Origin: Engraulis encrasicolus
Lineage: Eukaryota > Chordata > Actinopteri > Clupeiformes > Engraulidae
Assembly: GCF_034702125.1 (NCBI RefSeq)
Contig: NC_085857.1
Location: 53,970,046 to 54,034,045, forward strand
Length of the DNA stretch: 64,000 nucleotides
Reading direction: 5' to 3'
The notes below the pieces were generated by a model. It had not been told where the DNA came from. It saw only the letters and a program-made list of their open reading frames with translations, and made no database searches. Made by a program: the position numbers and the translations under genes. Below are positions 36,452-50,082 of the stretch, one piece after another (the stretch's first letter is position 1; each line of letters starts with the position of its first letter).

Positions 36452-37472
36452 GGCCATGTCTCACATGCCGCACTTGTGCACTTCGGGCACTGTTTTTCAG
36501 TGCCTAGGGCGCTCACGCTGAAATTTTCAGTTGAGCCAGTGCACTGAAAGTACCAGGATGATCCCCTAACAATGGCGGAAAAATGCAGTGCTTGAATGAT
36601 GGACACTGCACGCCATAGAGGTAGAAAATAACACTAGAGAGGACACAGCAATTTGCGACAGCACTGGGAAATGGCAGATGGAGCTTCCCAACTTCCGTAG
36701 GTAGTGTAGGTACCTTCGGGCAATGCAAGTCAATGGAGAACACGCCCACCCCTGTCAAAAAATTGACTAAAACTGTGTGAATATGAAGTAACACATTAAT
36801 CAAACACCAGATTTGAAATGGCAGGCTAAATATCTACTAAAATCACATGAGTCGATAAAATACATTTAAAAATCAAATAATGTCTTTTATGAACATAGTT
36901 AGCAACACACTTCAACTATTGTCCTTGTATAGTGTGTTGGTGGACATTTTCACATGATTAATCTTTTTTTGACAGAGGTGAGCCTCGTTCTCCGTTAATT
37001 TCCAGTTCTCTGATCTACCTCCAGATAATGGCCGCTACAGATTGCCATAAAAAGGGGGGCGGGGTCCTCTCTAGTGTTATTTTCTACCTCTATGCTGCAC
37101 GCACTACACGGAGGCCATGTTGACAATGACACAGAGGAAATGTGGCATTCAGTTCAGTAGAAGAGTTTGGTCAACAGTCTCTTAATTCTGTAAGTAATGT
37201 TGATGGGACACAAACCTTTTCATGCCAACCAAAGTATTGTGTGATTGTTGTCCTTTGGGGTGAAGGACATGGAAATACAAGCACCAGATGTTGTGCATTG
37301 AATAGCCAAATCATATTTTGGCGAGCTAATGCCATGATCAGCCGTCACTTCCAGCGAGGGCACAGTGCATAGTGCTCAAATTTTTCCACAAAACTATGCA
37401 CTAAAGACCTCAGTGCACTGTGTGCACTGCCTGTCAGTGCACTGACTAAAGTGCGTCATTTGAGACACAGCC
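36452..37472. mobile_element. 1021-bp TIR element (GGCCATGTCTCA...)
   Basis: Ends GGCCATGTCTCA / TGAGACACAGCC. The 3-bp TAG is duplicated (36449-36451, 37473-37475) as judged from the empty site at about 36280. The left end resembles blocks at 13960-14120, 23130 and 26590. It contains a nested 481-bp hAT element. Confidence 0.8.
36614..37094. mobile_element. hAT-type MITE nested in the 1021-bp element
   Basis: Ends CATAGAGGTAGAAAATAACA / its reverse complement, with inverted identity of about 30 bp. It has a perfect 8-bp target duplication CTGCACGC at 36606-36613 and 37095-37102. Confidence 0.9.
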
Positions 37473-37479
37473 TAGGTGT

Positions 37480-38640
37480 CATTCCCATCTATTTAGTAAG
37501 CTACTCAAAGACTTTCAAAGCTCCCAAATGTCTCGTTTTTAATGGCATGTGTCTTATTAGAAATTGGGGCAGCAATTTCATTCTACACCTACAGTAGGCC
37601 TAGTGGTCTGATAATAGCCTGTCCGCTAGACTGCCCCCGGGAGCAAATTCAATTTGCGGTCGCTAGGGGCGTCTAGATTTCTAGGCTATAGATTACATTA
37701 AACCATGCTATTAGGCTACCACACCATACGTTTTTAAAGTAGCTGAAAGTGCCAAGCTAGGTTTCATGTGTCAAAGACAGCACAGCAGCCACATTCCATA
37801 ATCTGCGAAACAGGCATGTTCCAATTTACCACAAGCATACACTGTTGTGTCATTTGATATCATCTTAATAATTATCAGTGTACGAGGGATGGCTGTTTTT
37901 TGTGCCTGCCGATCCTGGACCCGTGCTGAAAATGGTGACTTGGTTCTATTTCATTACCCATGGCATATGGGAGGTGCATAATCACAGAGAGCCTCTGGAT
38001 TTGTGTGGCTGAAATGCAACGTGAGTTTTTTTCAGGTAATGTTAGAGGTGTGTTGTTTCGACATGTTGATGTTTGAATCAGAATTTTGTGAGATATGGAT
38101 TCAACAAATGTGGCCCATGTTATTTCCGCAGCCAGCCATACTAGGGACAAACGAGGGAGTCAATAGTATGGATACCGCACAGTTTTAAGTTGCCGCTTTA
38201 ACAAGTTATGCCCGGAAAATTGATTTGAAGTTGGGTTGATGTTTTAGAAATAGGCAAAATATAGAATTTGAATAATAGATGAATATTCGTTTCATATCTT
38301 TTTTTAATTTAATGAATTACATCTGCTGCTGCACCATCATTATAGTTGACCTATGACCTTTTGATGTGCCCCCAAGTCGGACTTCTACCACTGGGAGGCG
38401 CAAATTTTCACTAACAACGTCAAAATAGGCAGTCATGTGAATTATACATTAATTTCAAAACCCATGACTGAAAACCAAACGATGGCAGGCGATTTTTTTT
38501 CAGAGATGTAGAACAACGTTGTTGGTTGTGTGATCTTGTGGTTTAGAGCTCCATGTATAAACTGCGGTGTACGGTCATGTGTAAGACCCATTGATTACAG
38601 TAGTTCTAGCAAAAACTATTGCAGCTCCTGTGAGTAGGGT
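37480..38640. other. no gene seen
   Basis: Continues the duplicated block to about 37570. The rest is AT-rich without recognisable frames. It is the 3' flank of H2A. Confidence 0.45.
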
Positions 38641-38678
38641 ACACACAGAATGGATACGCTCTCAATTAAGTTTTGGGT

Positions 38679-38694
38679 GGCTCTCAAAAGAGCC
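38679..38694 (-). terminator. histone 3' stem-loop of H2A
   Basis: On the minus strand, a 6-bp stem GGCTCT/AGAGCC closes a TTTG loop and is followed by ACCC. It lies about 25 bases after the H2A stop. This is the SLBP-binding processing signal of non-polyadenylated histone mRNAs. Confidence 0.92.
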
Positions 38695-38719
38695 GTTTGC
38701 AGTCGAGTAAACCCGGGGT

Positions 38720-39112
<393 letters not shown>

Positions 39113-39179
39113 TCACGTACAATACAAGGTTTAATGTTACTTACGAAATATTCACGCCCCCTGTACGAGTTCCTCGCCG

Positions 39180-39240
39180 TTTATATATCAGGGGACTTCA
39201 CTTCTCCCATTGGCTAGTGCGGCAATAGTAAGAGCCAATC
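39180..39240 (-). promoter_or_regulatory. H2A promoter (TATA and CCAAT boxes)
   Basis: Reading the minus strand toward the gene there is a CCAAT at 39209-39213 and then GATATATAA at about 39180-39189, roughly 80 bases before the ATG. A second CCAAT-type box in the opposite orientation is at about 39234. The spacing is normal for replication-dependent histone genes. Confidence 0.7.
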
Positions 39241-39249
39241 ACGACAGAG

Positions 39250-39412
39250 ATTCAGTAAAGAGGCACATTAATTGATTGATTGCTTTATTGACAAGACATC
39301 AGTTTTCTCCTGGTCAAGCACAGTGGTGTCTTCAGTAAAGAGGCACATTGATTGATTGATTGCTTTATTGACAAGACATCAGTTTTCTCCTGGTCAAGCA
39401 CAGTGGTGTCTT
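39250..39412. repeat. 80-bp tandem duplication
   Basis: CAGTAAAGAGGCACATT...GTGGTGTCTT is present twice with one visible difference (ATTAATTG versus ATTGATTG). It lies just upstream of the H2A promoter. Confidence 0.9.
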
Positions 39413-39419
39413 TTGCAAG

Positions 39420-40380
39420 CGTCATTCACATTTGGTTTACATTCAATCCATCAAAATGTATGAAAATATAATGTGTTAATTTTGGTATGATTATTGTTTG
39501 TGTTTTGACGGCACTATAGATTGTGTTGTGATTACTCGTGTTTCTTTGTCATAATGGCCTTGTGGTTGATTAAAGGGCCTAGATCATTGGTTCCCAACCT
39601 TTTCCGTCAGGGACCCATGTTTTTACTATTGTAAGGTTTGTTGACCCAACCTGCAAGCACCCGCACGAGAGGGAGTCACAAGATGTCCTCTGTTTCCTGC
39701 AAAAACTTATTTTAGTCATTTTATTCCTCAATTTGTCTTTGGTCAAATATAGAATAAATGTTTAATGTAGCACTTACATTTAGTTACATTAGTTAAATGC
39801 TTTGCCATTTATTCAACAAGGGCTTTTTAATATGAAACCCCTTAGAATTAAGAGGGCTCCGCGACCCCCTGTGCATCTTTGGCGACCCATAAGTTGGGTC
39901 CCGACCCATAGGTTGGCCTAGATAATAGGCTCGTTCGTGACGAGGCAGTAAGATTTTTGCTAGGCAGTGGGCATGCGCACTTTGCCAGTTTGATAGCCTA
40001 AGCATGTTACTACACCGATAATTCAAATGTGCATTTCGATCACCTCTCTTTAAAGGTACACTGTGTAGTATTTTTAGTTGTTTATTTCCATAATTCATGC
40101 TACCCATTCACTAATGTTGCCTTTTTCATGAATACCACCACCATCAAATTATAAATATTCCGGAAAAATTACACTTTTCATACATGAAAAAGGGGATCTT
40201 CTCCATGGTCCACCATTTTGAATTTCCAGAAAATTACTGTACTTTTGCCATACTATAAAATGTTAGTTTATTACTTAGTAAACTTTCATGAAAAGATCAA
40301 ATTTGGCAATAGACAGCCCAGTTTCAATGAGCTGCATAGTTGCAGTACCATTTTTGACCATTTCCTGCACACCTTTAAAG
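39420..40380. other. no gene; dispersed motif at 39924
   Basis: 39924-39998 is one of three copies of a 75-bp motif beginning GGCTCGTTCGTGACGAGG (others 40760 and, inverted, 45340-45406). A fragment with GACCCATGTTTTTACT/GCGACCC at 39600-39910 looks like another decayed TIR repeat. Confidence 0.45.
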
Positions 40381-41531
40381 CAGGCATGGGGATGTCTCGA
40401 GGGCCGTTTGCGGCCCTTGAGGCCGTTTTATCCTAGCCTGTGCAAAAAGCCGACTGTTGACTCCATCAATCAGTCTGGCAAAAGCGAAGAGAAATCCGTC
40501 TCCGTGGAGGGTGAGAGATGGTCTGATCTTACTCTACCATTTAAATTAAAACTCAAATTAAAAACTCATATTCTGCCCATATTGTGCTTTATTAGCATGC
40601 CTGTTACGATATAGTGTCGCAAAAGCAAACAAATATCAAAACGAAAGTGTGAATGCAGTTACCTTAACCAATCAGTAACGGACATCGCGGATGAGTTCTG
40701 CGTCAGTTTGCTGATTGGCTAAACTGAGAGAACCGAGCTCGAGACTTTTGCCATACAATAGGCTCGTTCATGACGACGCAGTAAGATTTTTGCTAGGCAG
40801 TGGGCATGCGCACTTTGCCAGTTTGATGCATTGTGGTAAGAAAACTACACACCACAATAGTCCCATTCATGATGGCGTTTTTTCAACCAGGTTGAAAATT
40901 TGCTAGGCAGCAAGCATGCTCACTGTGTCCGCGTGAAGCATCCTGGTTAGAATTGCCGTTCACGACGCAGTTGAAGGGAGTGACCTCTGCTTGGCAGTCG
41001 TGACACATGGCGTTGAACCATCGCGGGAACAAAAGTTTTGTCAAGCAGCCACGCAGTAACAAAAAGCTACTGCTGGGCAGAAGACCTCCTCCATGATGTG
41101 AGGAATCTGCCGTGATTGGTGTTCATAGCTCATGTGATTCATGTGTGTGTAGTTGAACGTGCTTCATTTTCTACATGCTGAAATGAGTGGTATCATCCAT
41201 ATGTATGGTCGCACAACCCACTTACAACAGTAAAAAAGAAACAAACCACCCTGTCGTCACATGCTCCATGCATCTTCGCCACGTTAGGAGTGTATGCCGT
41301 TGGTTACAAAAACGCTATGAGCTGCCTGCTCAAACGGAGAGTAGTGGTTGCGCGCCTGGCTTCCATTCGTGATGTCCCCGGTTCGAAACTATATCGAAAC
41401 ACAGGAAGTCTTTAGCTGCTGATGGTGAATGTGGAAACAGACCTGTTGCGAGTGACTCGTGTTGTCTTTTATGTATGAAAGTGAAGAAACAGAGTGGCCT
41501 TTGTGGTTGGGGCGCCATGGTAAAGCTACAT

Positions 41532-43054
41532 ATTGAACACCAGGGGCCTCATGTACGAAGCTCACTTACGGACAAAAAAGCTACTTAAGTTGTTTTCGAC
41601 GGCCACGGTCAGATGTAGACGTGGAAACCTGCGGATCTCCACGCGAATTTCAGGGCTGCTGTGGAAGTTGTCGTAAGTGGTGCATTGCGTCTTTTTGGCG
41701 GCACTCAGAGGCATGCAGCGCAACTACATGTGTTGCACGCGGTCGGAAATATTGCAGAGATGCAGCCAGTTAAACGTGGATTTTAATGTTGAGGCGCGTG
41801 ATTTAAAAAAATGAAGAAAACCACCTCAATCATATTATTGTTGAGGCAGCTGGTTAAAATGAAACGGACTCATGGAACTATCCTGGAATTACAACGAAAT
41901 TGGATGCCCATCAGCAGTCATGGGTGAGCGGTTAGGGCGTCAGACTTGCATCCCAGAGGTTGCCGGTTCGACTCCCGACCCGCTAGGTTGGTGGGGGGAG
42001 TAATCAACCAGTGCTCTCCCCCATCCTCCTCCATGACTGAGGTACCCTGAGCATGGTACCGTCCCACCGCACTGCTCCCCATGGGGCGCCACTGAGGGCT
42101 GCCCCCTTGCACGGGTGAGGCATAAATGCAATTTCGTTGTGTGCAGTGTGCAGTGTTCACTTGTGTGCTGTGGAGTGCTGTGTCACAATGACAATGGGAG
42201 TTGGAGTTTCCCAATGGGCTTTCACTTTTCACTTTCAGTAGGGGCCTATTATTTCAAGTATTAAGCAGCTATTAAACATTGAATATTTTCTGGATCTGCG
42301 TGTCTTCTCGCATTTGTTGGGAACGTCCTCACCGCAGTGCCTGTCTTTCTCTTTTAATAACACTAGGCCTACTGTAAAATTAGTCCATCCATTAGGCCTA
42401 ACAGGTGATTTTATAGGCTAACTGAGTATTGGCTGCAAGATATTCATAGGCCTATGTGGCGTAGCCTACATGTGTCATCTTTCATATTTATAGGCCTACC
42501 CGACATAAATGTTTATTTCTCTGAAGCCTTGGCGACTGCCTCATCGCAATGTGTTTTGATGCCTTAATATCAATTGTTGGGAAACCATTGTACTGCAGTA
42601 TAACATGACAGATTTTTCTGCAGTCCTCACATTAAGTATTAGGCTAACGATGCCTGATTTTATACACGCCAAAGTAATTTTGTAAGGCGCGCAGCCTTTT
42701 TCCTTTTAAATTGGCTACCTCCGAAACAGCGCCTTCACCTCGCATGAAATATATTTCCCGCGTTCCCCTTCCCGCGTTCCCTTTCCAATTCTATCAACCA
42801 ATGAATGCACATGAATGGGTCTGTTTATACTAATTAGAATATTCATATAGAATATTTAAGGGAGGAGGCAAGGCGGAGACTTGGGCCCGTGTGTGCTCGT
42901 GCATGTGCGCAAGATTTCACGTCAAAACCTGGTTACGCACTTATTGATACATCCGGATTTTTTTGTCCGTAAGTAACTTCCAAGATTTTCGCGTCCGCAC
43001 TTTCTTGGTAGGAAATCCACGCACTTCTTTGTACATGAGGCCCCTGGGTTCAAT
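41532..43054. mobile_element. 1.5-kb TIR element (CAGGGGCCTCATGTAC)
   Basis: Left ATTGAACACCAGGGGCCTCA and right TGAGGCCCCTGGGTTCAAT are inverted. The CTTACGGACAAAAAA / TTTTTTGTCCGTAAG blocks lie just inside. It carries the SINE at 41915. No target duplication is certain. Confidence 0.7.
41915..42240 (+). mobile_element. tRNA-derived SINE, full copy
   Basis: A box TGAGCGGTTAGGGCGTCAG and B box GGTTCGACTCC open a body of about 320 bp ending in AATGGGAGTTGGAGTTTCCC...TTTCAC. The same family is at 60830-61130 (reversed), with a relic at 4145-4410. Confidence 0.8.
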
Positions 43055-43789
43055 CCCCGCAAGATGGATTGGCGCTCTTATGTCATTTTAAAACTGTCCT
43101 ATCTGAATGATGACTTTGGTCCCAAAACACAAAATGAAAAGCCTAAATAAAAGTGAGTACTAATTAACTGAATTATTACATGGAACTGAAGCCAAATCAT
43201 CACAAATTTGACTATAGGCGAGTACATTTAGGGTTTAACCCCAAAAAAATTGATACAAAAGGTTATTTTATGGATTATATTACTATTGGACCTGCTAAAT
43301 GACATACTAAAAATCTAGTAAAATCTGACTTTGGGAAATGAGTTATTTTCAACATGGCTGCCATAGGCTTATTGTATGGGTCGAGAGACACTCCAGGTGA
43401 ATAGGCCAAAAAATGTAGCTTGCCGATATCACCATGAAACTTACTCTGGTGATTACTCACATATTTGTGAGAAAAAAAATGTATTGCAAGTTTTCTGAAA
43501 TGTTATGTTTTAATATGGTAATTGGACTATATCTAATTAAATATGCATTACATTTCAAAATGCAAAAACTCAAAATCTGAAAAGGCCAAGCTCAAAATAA
43601 CTCTTTTATTTTGTTTCTAGTAAGCCAGAAGATATCTTCAGAAGAGATTATGGACATCTCTTTTTGTTTTGTAGTAAATCTAAACATCTTTGTGCAGACA
43701 CACCAGCTAGCATTTATTTTTTCAAAACATGATTATTTAACATCTCTCTTAGATGTAAATAATTGAGTTTTATGTTTCTCAAGTTCTCC

Positions 43790-44560
43790 CAGACATTCTT
43801 TGAGTCTGATGCTATCATTCTTAGCATGTATCAAGGGCAAGGTCAGCCGTCCTCAAATCATAGCCTCTACACAGAGGTGTTCTAAGGGCTGGTGCTGGGA
43901 CTCCTACGTATTTGCCATGTACACATCACTGGGCCATGTTATCTGTTCTTACAGCTTCTCATACTACTGTTACACCGGTGAAGCACAGTCACCTGTATAT
44001 CTGTACTTTGTGCCAGATGACTCCACGGTCTACACACACATTTCCGCTTGCCTCTCTGAACTATCCACAAGTATGAAGGAATGCCACCTTCAGTTGAGCC
44101 TCGCTCAAACTGCACTGCTGGTGATCCCAGAAAAAGATTTAGGTTGCCATGATATCGAACTCAATATGGATTCTGCTACTATTGCCTCAAATAAGGCCAC
44201 AAGAAATCTGTCATTGTTGATGACCATCTATCATTCTCTGACCACATAGCCTCAGTTTCCCAGTCATGTCGCTTCTCACTGTTAAATATACATAAAATCA
44301 GACTGTATCTGACCTGAATGACTCAACTTCTGATATTGTCCATCTGACCTGAACTACTGCAACTCCCTCCTGACTGGTCTTCCAGCTTGTGCAATAAGCC
44401 CTTTGCAAATGTCACTGCATGTCACTCCTCTTTTCCATGCCCTAATTGAATACAAGGCCCTGACCCTTGCATATAAAGCTACAACAGGCCCTACTCTGGT
44501 ACCTGAAAGCTATGCTAAAGCCCTATGTTCCTTTCAGGACATTGTCTCCAGTAAGTAACG
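43790..44560 (+). pseudogene. Rex1-type LINE reverse transcriptase fragment
   Basis: The frame 43800-44249 includes FVPDDSTVYTHISACL, MKECHLQLSLAQTALLVIP and SATIASNKATRNL, which match the segment after the YADD box in Rex1/Babar LINEs. Downstream pieces (LNYCNSLLTGLP-like and EYKALTLAYKATTGP) follow in other frames. The YADD motif itself is lost. Confidence 0.7.
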
Positions 44561-45735
44561 TTTCACCTTGTCCTCTACTTACACATGTAGTGGCTCCTGT
44601 CTAGTCAGTTCAGCTGCTGAAAGACCCAAAACACCCAGTGACGCCATGATTCATCACTGATGATGTGCCCTGACAAACAGTAGGCCTACATGGATATTAC
44701 CATAGCAGTAGTGTCTTTATCCACCCTAACAGCACTCCAACCAAACAGATCCTGAAAACATGTTAATTCATGCCAATGTAATTATCATGTAATAACCTTT
44801 ATTTGAAAAAACTTTGAACTTGAAAATGACACCTTTCCTGAAGTTAGATTTTCCTAGATTTTTAGTATGTTAGTAAGGACAGCTGGATGTATTGAAATCT
44901 GTTGAAAAACCATTTGTATCAATTTGTTTGGGGTTTGGTCTATTTTGGCCATAGATGTACTCGACTATAAGAGTCGAACCATTATTCACCGAGTGGCAAC
45001 CTGTAGCCTGTCTCTACCTCAAGACCATCTGATTTCTCTTCGGAGAGCAGAGAGTGTCTCGGATTTTACAAGCATGTGCCAACGTTGGTAAGCGCGTCAT
45101 GGAATTAGCGCAGTGATTATTTATTTCCACGAGAGGGCGACCTGGTACACCCGCTGTCAAAAAAGGTAGATCCACCCACAGACCTATAGATCCACCTTCT
45201 TTGCCGTTGTTGAAATCTCGTCGTCCTGATGTATCCAGCTTGGTTGCGACGCAGTTATCCCCGCCTTTTTAAGACCAAGCAAATCACGTTTTGATCAAAT
45301 CTTTTACTGCGTGGTTGCAAATGAGTCTATTGCATCAAACTGGCAAAGTGCGCATGCCCACTGCCAAGCAAAAATCTTACTGCCTCGTCACGAACGAGCC
45401 TGATGTGCAGAGCCAAAATCTTTGGGTGGAGTACATCGGATGGCGTCGCCAGGCTAGTTTTATCCGGCCCCCGATATAGTTAATGTCATGCAGCTTCACA
45501 TGAAATATGACATATTTTGTAAAGGAATCTTAGAAAATACATTTGCAATACAATTAAGTTATATTCATGGGACCTAGAGAAGGTGGGGTCTGTTTTAAAG
45601 GTGGCTACCTTCAATATAGGGTTAAAGTGCAGGGGGAAATCCTGGTTTGTGTTCATAATACGGCCCTCTGAGGACTTTTACGGCCCTCGGATCATTTGAA
45701 GTGGCCCCTCGAATGAAAAAGGTTCCCCACCCCTG

Positions 45736-46740
45736 TATTTCACTGTACTCTGAGCCAAGAAATGCATTAGAGATCATACAGCAAATATTGTGGTTAAATT
45801 CAAACATTTGTATAGACAAAACGCCTATCTACTGGAAATTATTTTTTTAGATAATAATGTGCTTTTTGTTAATGATGTATGGGAATGGAGAATTTCATAC
45901 TTATGAATCTTTTATTTCAATATGGAGTATTTTGTCTAAAACTACAGTATCTGCAGCAATACCATCTCAGCAATACAATCTACATGGAAAATAGTATCAG
46001 TCTAATACTGATGTGTGTATCTGTCGTCCAGTTATTAAAAACTAATGGTTAGGACATAAAATCAACTTGGATATATATATAATTTCTTTTTATCATCACA
46101 AAGTATAGCAACGGCTCCACATCATTTTCAAGGTTAGGACATTATGCATTTATTTTGGTAGGCCTATTGTGGTTCAGTTCTGGCACAGGTTGTTGGGTTG
46201 GTTGGCTGGCTGGGCAGGGACTTGCCTTGACACTATCTTCACGTAATGTAATTTGGGGATTTCCAGCAGAAAATAAATATTTAAGTACTATTGTAGCGCT
46301 GGGTATTTTTATTTTCAAAAATGAAAAGAGTATTAAACTAGAATCATACATGTATCATGTTTTTGAAACACCTAGTAACAAAGATTATGTTTAAAAGCAT
46401 GGCAAGACCTGGAAATTAAAAAGGAATGTGATAAATAATGATAATATTATCTTACTTTTGTTCTGTTTTTTTTTTCTTCCTGTAGTAGGCCTATACCTTC
46501 TTTGGACTTTAGCCAGTAAGAGGTCCTGGCTACTCTTAAATCTCTGGTGCTTTTTTTCTGTCTTGGTTCGGTTTTTGAGATGTCTCATTTCTTTCCACGT
46601 TTTTTGTTCGGTGTTTTTTTCTTCCAATAAATAAATAAATAAATGAATGAAAGAATTAATAAATAATACTGTCTGGTTGACAGGGACAAGGGAGGGGGAG
46701 GGACAAACAAACTGAAATGTGGGGGGTTGACCTGCTCATC
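45736..46740. other. no gene seen; H2B 5' flank
   Basis: AT-rich, with an (ATAA)n run near 46625. No domain in the short frames. Confidence 0.5.
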
Positions 46741-46752
46741 TAAAAACAAGTA

Positions 46753-46846
46753 ACCAATCGTGTTGTCAGATTGGTGTGATGTAAGATCTCATGCCTTTCC
46801 ATTCGCAGAGGATCAGTCACCTATTTGCATATTGCAGCGTATATAT
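46753..46846 (+). promoter_or_regulatory. H2B promoter: CCAAT, octamer and TATA
   Basis: CCAAT lies at 46753-46757, an ATTTGCAT octamer at 46823-46830 and a TATATAT box at about 46840-46846. The ATG is 58 bases beyond. The octamer next to TATA is the H2B-specific Oct-1 arrangement. Confidence 0.85.
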
Positions 46847-46903
46847 TCGTGGCGAACATTTCTAACGGTACATCTGATCTGAAAGATAAACAACTTCAAC
46901 AGC

Positions 46904-47278
46904 ATGCCTGAACCAGCGAAGTCTGCACCCAAGAAGGGATCCAAGAAGGCCGTTACCAAAACGGCAGCGAAGTCCGGCAAGAAGCGTAGGAGGACCAGGA
47001 GGGAAAGTTACGCCATCTATGTCTACAAGGTCCTGAAGCAGGTTCACCCCGACACCGGTATCTCCTCTAAGGCGATGGGCATCATGAACTCCTTCGTGAA
47101 TGACATCTTTGAGCGTATCGCCGGTGAGGCTTCCCGCCTGGCTCATTATAACAAGCGCCGCACTGTCTCCTCCCGGGAGATTCAGACCGCAGTGCGTCTG
47201 CTTCTGCCCGGTGAGCTGGCCAAGCACGCCGTGTCCGAAGGAACCAAGGCCGTGACCAAGTACACCAGTGCCAAGTAA
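46904..47278 (+). CDS. histone H2B, replication-dependent type
   Basis: Single-exon, 124-residue H2B, partner of H2A in the nucleosome. It begins [20 protein letters not shown], and the histone-fold segment [19 protein letters not shown] is unchanged. The C-terminus [16 protein letters not shown] keeps the lysine that is mono-ubiquitinated. Differences from the usual teleost protein are a more basic repression segment ([10 protein letters not shown] in place of the usual KKRRKSRKES), [13 protein letters not shown] where most H2Bs have KRSTITSREI, and TSAK in place of TSSK. It has an octamer, a TATA box, a CCAAT box and a 3' stem-loop, so it has all the parts of a working S-phase histone gene. 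It lies 7.8 kb from H2A, and its downstream neighbour is the split H4 on the same strand. Confidence 0.95.
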   Translation: MPEPAKSAPKKGSKKAVTKTAAKSGKKRRRTRRESYAIYVYKVLKQVHPDTGISSKAMGIMNSFVNDIFERIAGEASRLAHYNKRRTVSSREIQTAVRLLLPGELAKHAVSEGTKAVTKYTSAK

Positions 47279-47302
47279 ACTAGTTTACTATTTACATCCA
47301 AA

Positions 47303-47318
47303 GGCTCTTTTAAGAGCC
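47303..47318 (+). terminator. histone 3' stem-loop of H2B
   Basis: GGCTCTTTTAAGAGCC followed by ACCCAC, 25 bases after the stop. A purine-rich AAAAGCAAAG at about 47334 could pair with U7 snRNA. Confidence 0.93.
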
Positions 47319-47398
47319 ACCCACATTCTCATCAAAAGCAAAGCCAAACTGTCACACAAGTGAGGTGATTTTTACCCATTGATAGTAAATAGATACAT

Positions 47399-47681
47399 TT
47401 ATGTTGACACAAAGTTTATCTTGAGTTAGAGTAAAAATGCTGTGTTTGGAACAGCTGCACAAAAGAGAAATAGTTTCACTATTTATTGACATTTTAAATA
47501 ATGGCTCCAAGGGCGCCGCCATTATCCGACTTCGATTTGTTGAGGTGGGGGTAGTGTACCCCGACCTCGCTAGTTGGAGTTCCTTCCCACTTCGACTGGC
47601 GTTCCAGAGCGTTTTTCGTAGTAGGAGGTTGGATAAGTGCGATCTCTTACTAGGATGATTTGGGACTGGAATGCACCATTA
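47399..47681. mobile_element. non-autonomous TIR element, copy B (5' part missing)
   Basis: Matches 8107-8406, sharing GCTGTGTTTGGAACAGCTGC, TTCGATTTGTTGAGGTGGGG and the GGGACTGGAATGCACCA end. It lies 80 bp downstream of the H2B stem-loop. Confidence 0.7.
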
Positions 47682-47689
47682 ATCCAATG

Positions 47690-48220
47690 TGATTTTAAGT
47701 TGTAGCATACGACTTTTGCAGACAATCACAAAGACCTTGCCGACCTGGTGAAACGATATCCCTTTGTTTGGACAAACATTTGAATCGTGTTTATTTGGAG
47801 TTTAAGCGATTGTACAAATTGTCCAGTTGACGGTACTACATACAGAGATATCTATATATATTATATACATCTATATATTTCCATTTACCCTGGGATCACT
47901 TTTTAACCAGTTAAATATCTGGTGTTGGGTTCAACGTACCCATATCGGGGAAGGACGGCAAAAAGTAGCCTACCTAAAGGGTTTATCAAAGTAAACGATT
48001 CCAAAATTACAGAACACTAAAATGAGACAACACACACTGCAATACGTGCAAAACGTTTTGAGAAATTCCCTGACACAATAAAATAATCATTGAAATTGGA
48101 ACATATATATAAAAAATCATATGTATGTACATTTTGGACAATAAACAGAAAAATCTGAATGATTTTATAACAGTCAACACTGAATTTCAACTGACGTTAT
48201 GTTTACGTCATTCTTTAGGG
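47690..48220. other. H2B-H4 spacer, no gene
   Basis: AT-rich with a TATATA-rich patch at about 47850-47880. Nothing coding. Confidence 0.55.
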
Positions 48221-48224
48221 GTGG

Positions 48225-48373
48225 CACGTGCTCGCTGAAAAAAGGGGCCGGACCGGAGGCAACTACATGGTTTCACTCAGGTCGTCGTTGTCGAAATGAA
48301 TTACCTACCTGCGCGCCCTCAGTTTCAGTCTTAGAAAATCATTGAATAGAATATCAGCTGATCTCTTTGTAAA
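48225..48373 (+). promoter_or_regulatory. H4 upstream region
   Basis: There is a GC-rich GGCCGGACCGG at about 48247 and GGTTTCACTCAGGTCGTCG at about 48269. The latter resembles the H4 subtype-specific element (HiNF-P/H4TF-2 type), about 100 bases before the ATG. No clear TATA box is seen. The match to the element is by eye. Confidence 0.45.
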
Positions 48374-49654
<1,281 letters not shown>

Positions 49655-49682
49655 AAGCATTTTCCAATACCAGGAAACCAAA

Positions 49683-49698
49683 GGCTCTTTTAAGAGCC
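49683..49698 (+). terminator. histone 3' stem-loop of H4
   Basis: GGCTCTTTTAAGAGCC followed by ACCAAC, 28 bases after the H4 stop. It is identical to the H2B stem-loop. Confidence 0.92.
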
Positions 49699-50082
49699 AC
49701 CAACACTGTTTTAAAAGAATTTTCCATTTTTATTTCCGTACCATTTACCAGGAGATTTGACTTTGTAATAGTCTACCGGTATCTAAATCAGTACGATTGA
49801 ATCACGAGTTCATGAAGTCTGGAAAACAACAGCTGATTAAGGACTGTTGACTGTTAAATATGGGCATGTGCAGGCTACAAAAGCGTGTTCTTAACCCTTT
49901 AACGCATAACATGGGTCTAAATAGACCCGGCTGAGTTTAAAATTTCTATATCTTTGTAAGAATACATTTTTCTTACTCAGCACTCCATGAATTCCTCAAT
50001 TGACTTGTTTTTGTCCCTTAGATGACTTAATTTATTTTTATGCATCATAACTTTTTGCGTGAAAACACTTTTTTGGTTACTA

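Larger units (their letters stand above)
40434..45456. mobile_element. 5.0-kb nested DNA transposon with 8-bp TSD
   Basis: Ends TAGCCTG / CAGGCTA. The flanking sequence GTTTTATCC occurs at both sides (40425-40433 and 45457-45465), giving an 8-bp duplication (TTTTATCC) plus one shared base. It contains two inverted copies of a 75-bp motif near its ends, a further TIR element, a SINE and a Rex1 fragment. No transposase frame was recognised. hAT or Zisupton-type origin is possible from the TSD size. Confidence 0.75.
40381..45735. mobile_element. hAT-like MITE split by a 5-kb insertion
   Basis: Left piece 40381-40433 (CAGGCATGGGG...GGCCGTTTTATCC) and right piece 45457-45735 (GTTTTATCCGGCCCCCG...GGTTCCCCACCCCTG) join into one short hAT-like element. 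No target duplication for the older element is visible. Confidence 0.7.

Noticed and set aside
41925..42000. Functional tRNA gene
   Set aside because: The tRNA-like part runs directly into a SINE body shared with 60830-61130.
43800..44249. Novel 149-residue protein gene
   Set aside because: The peptide matches the post-catalytic region of Rex1 reverse transcriptase and continues in broken frames.
40381..45735. 8-bp target duplication for the outer hAT-like element
   Set aside because: Flanks CTTTAAAG and TATTTCAC do not match, so no duplication is claimed for the older element.
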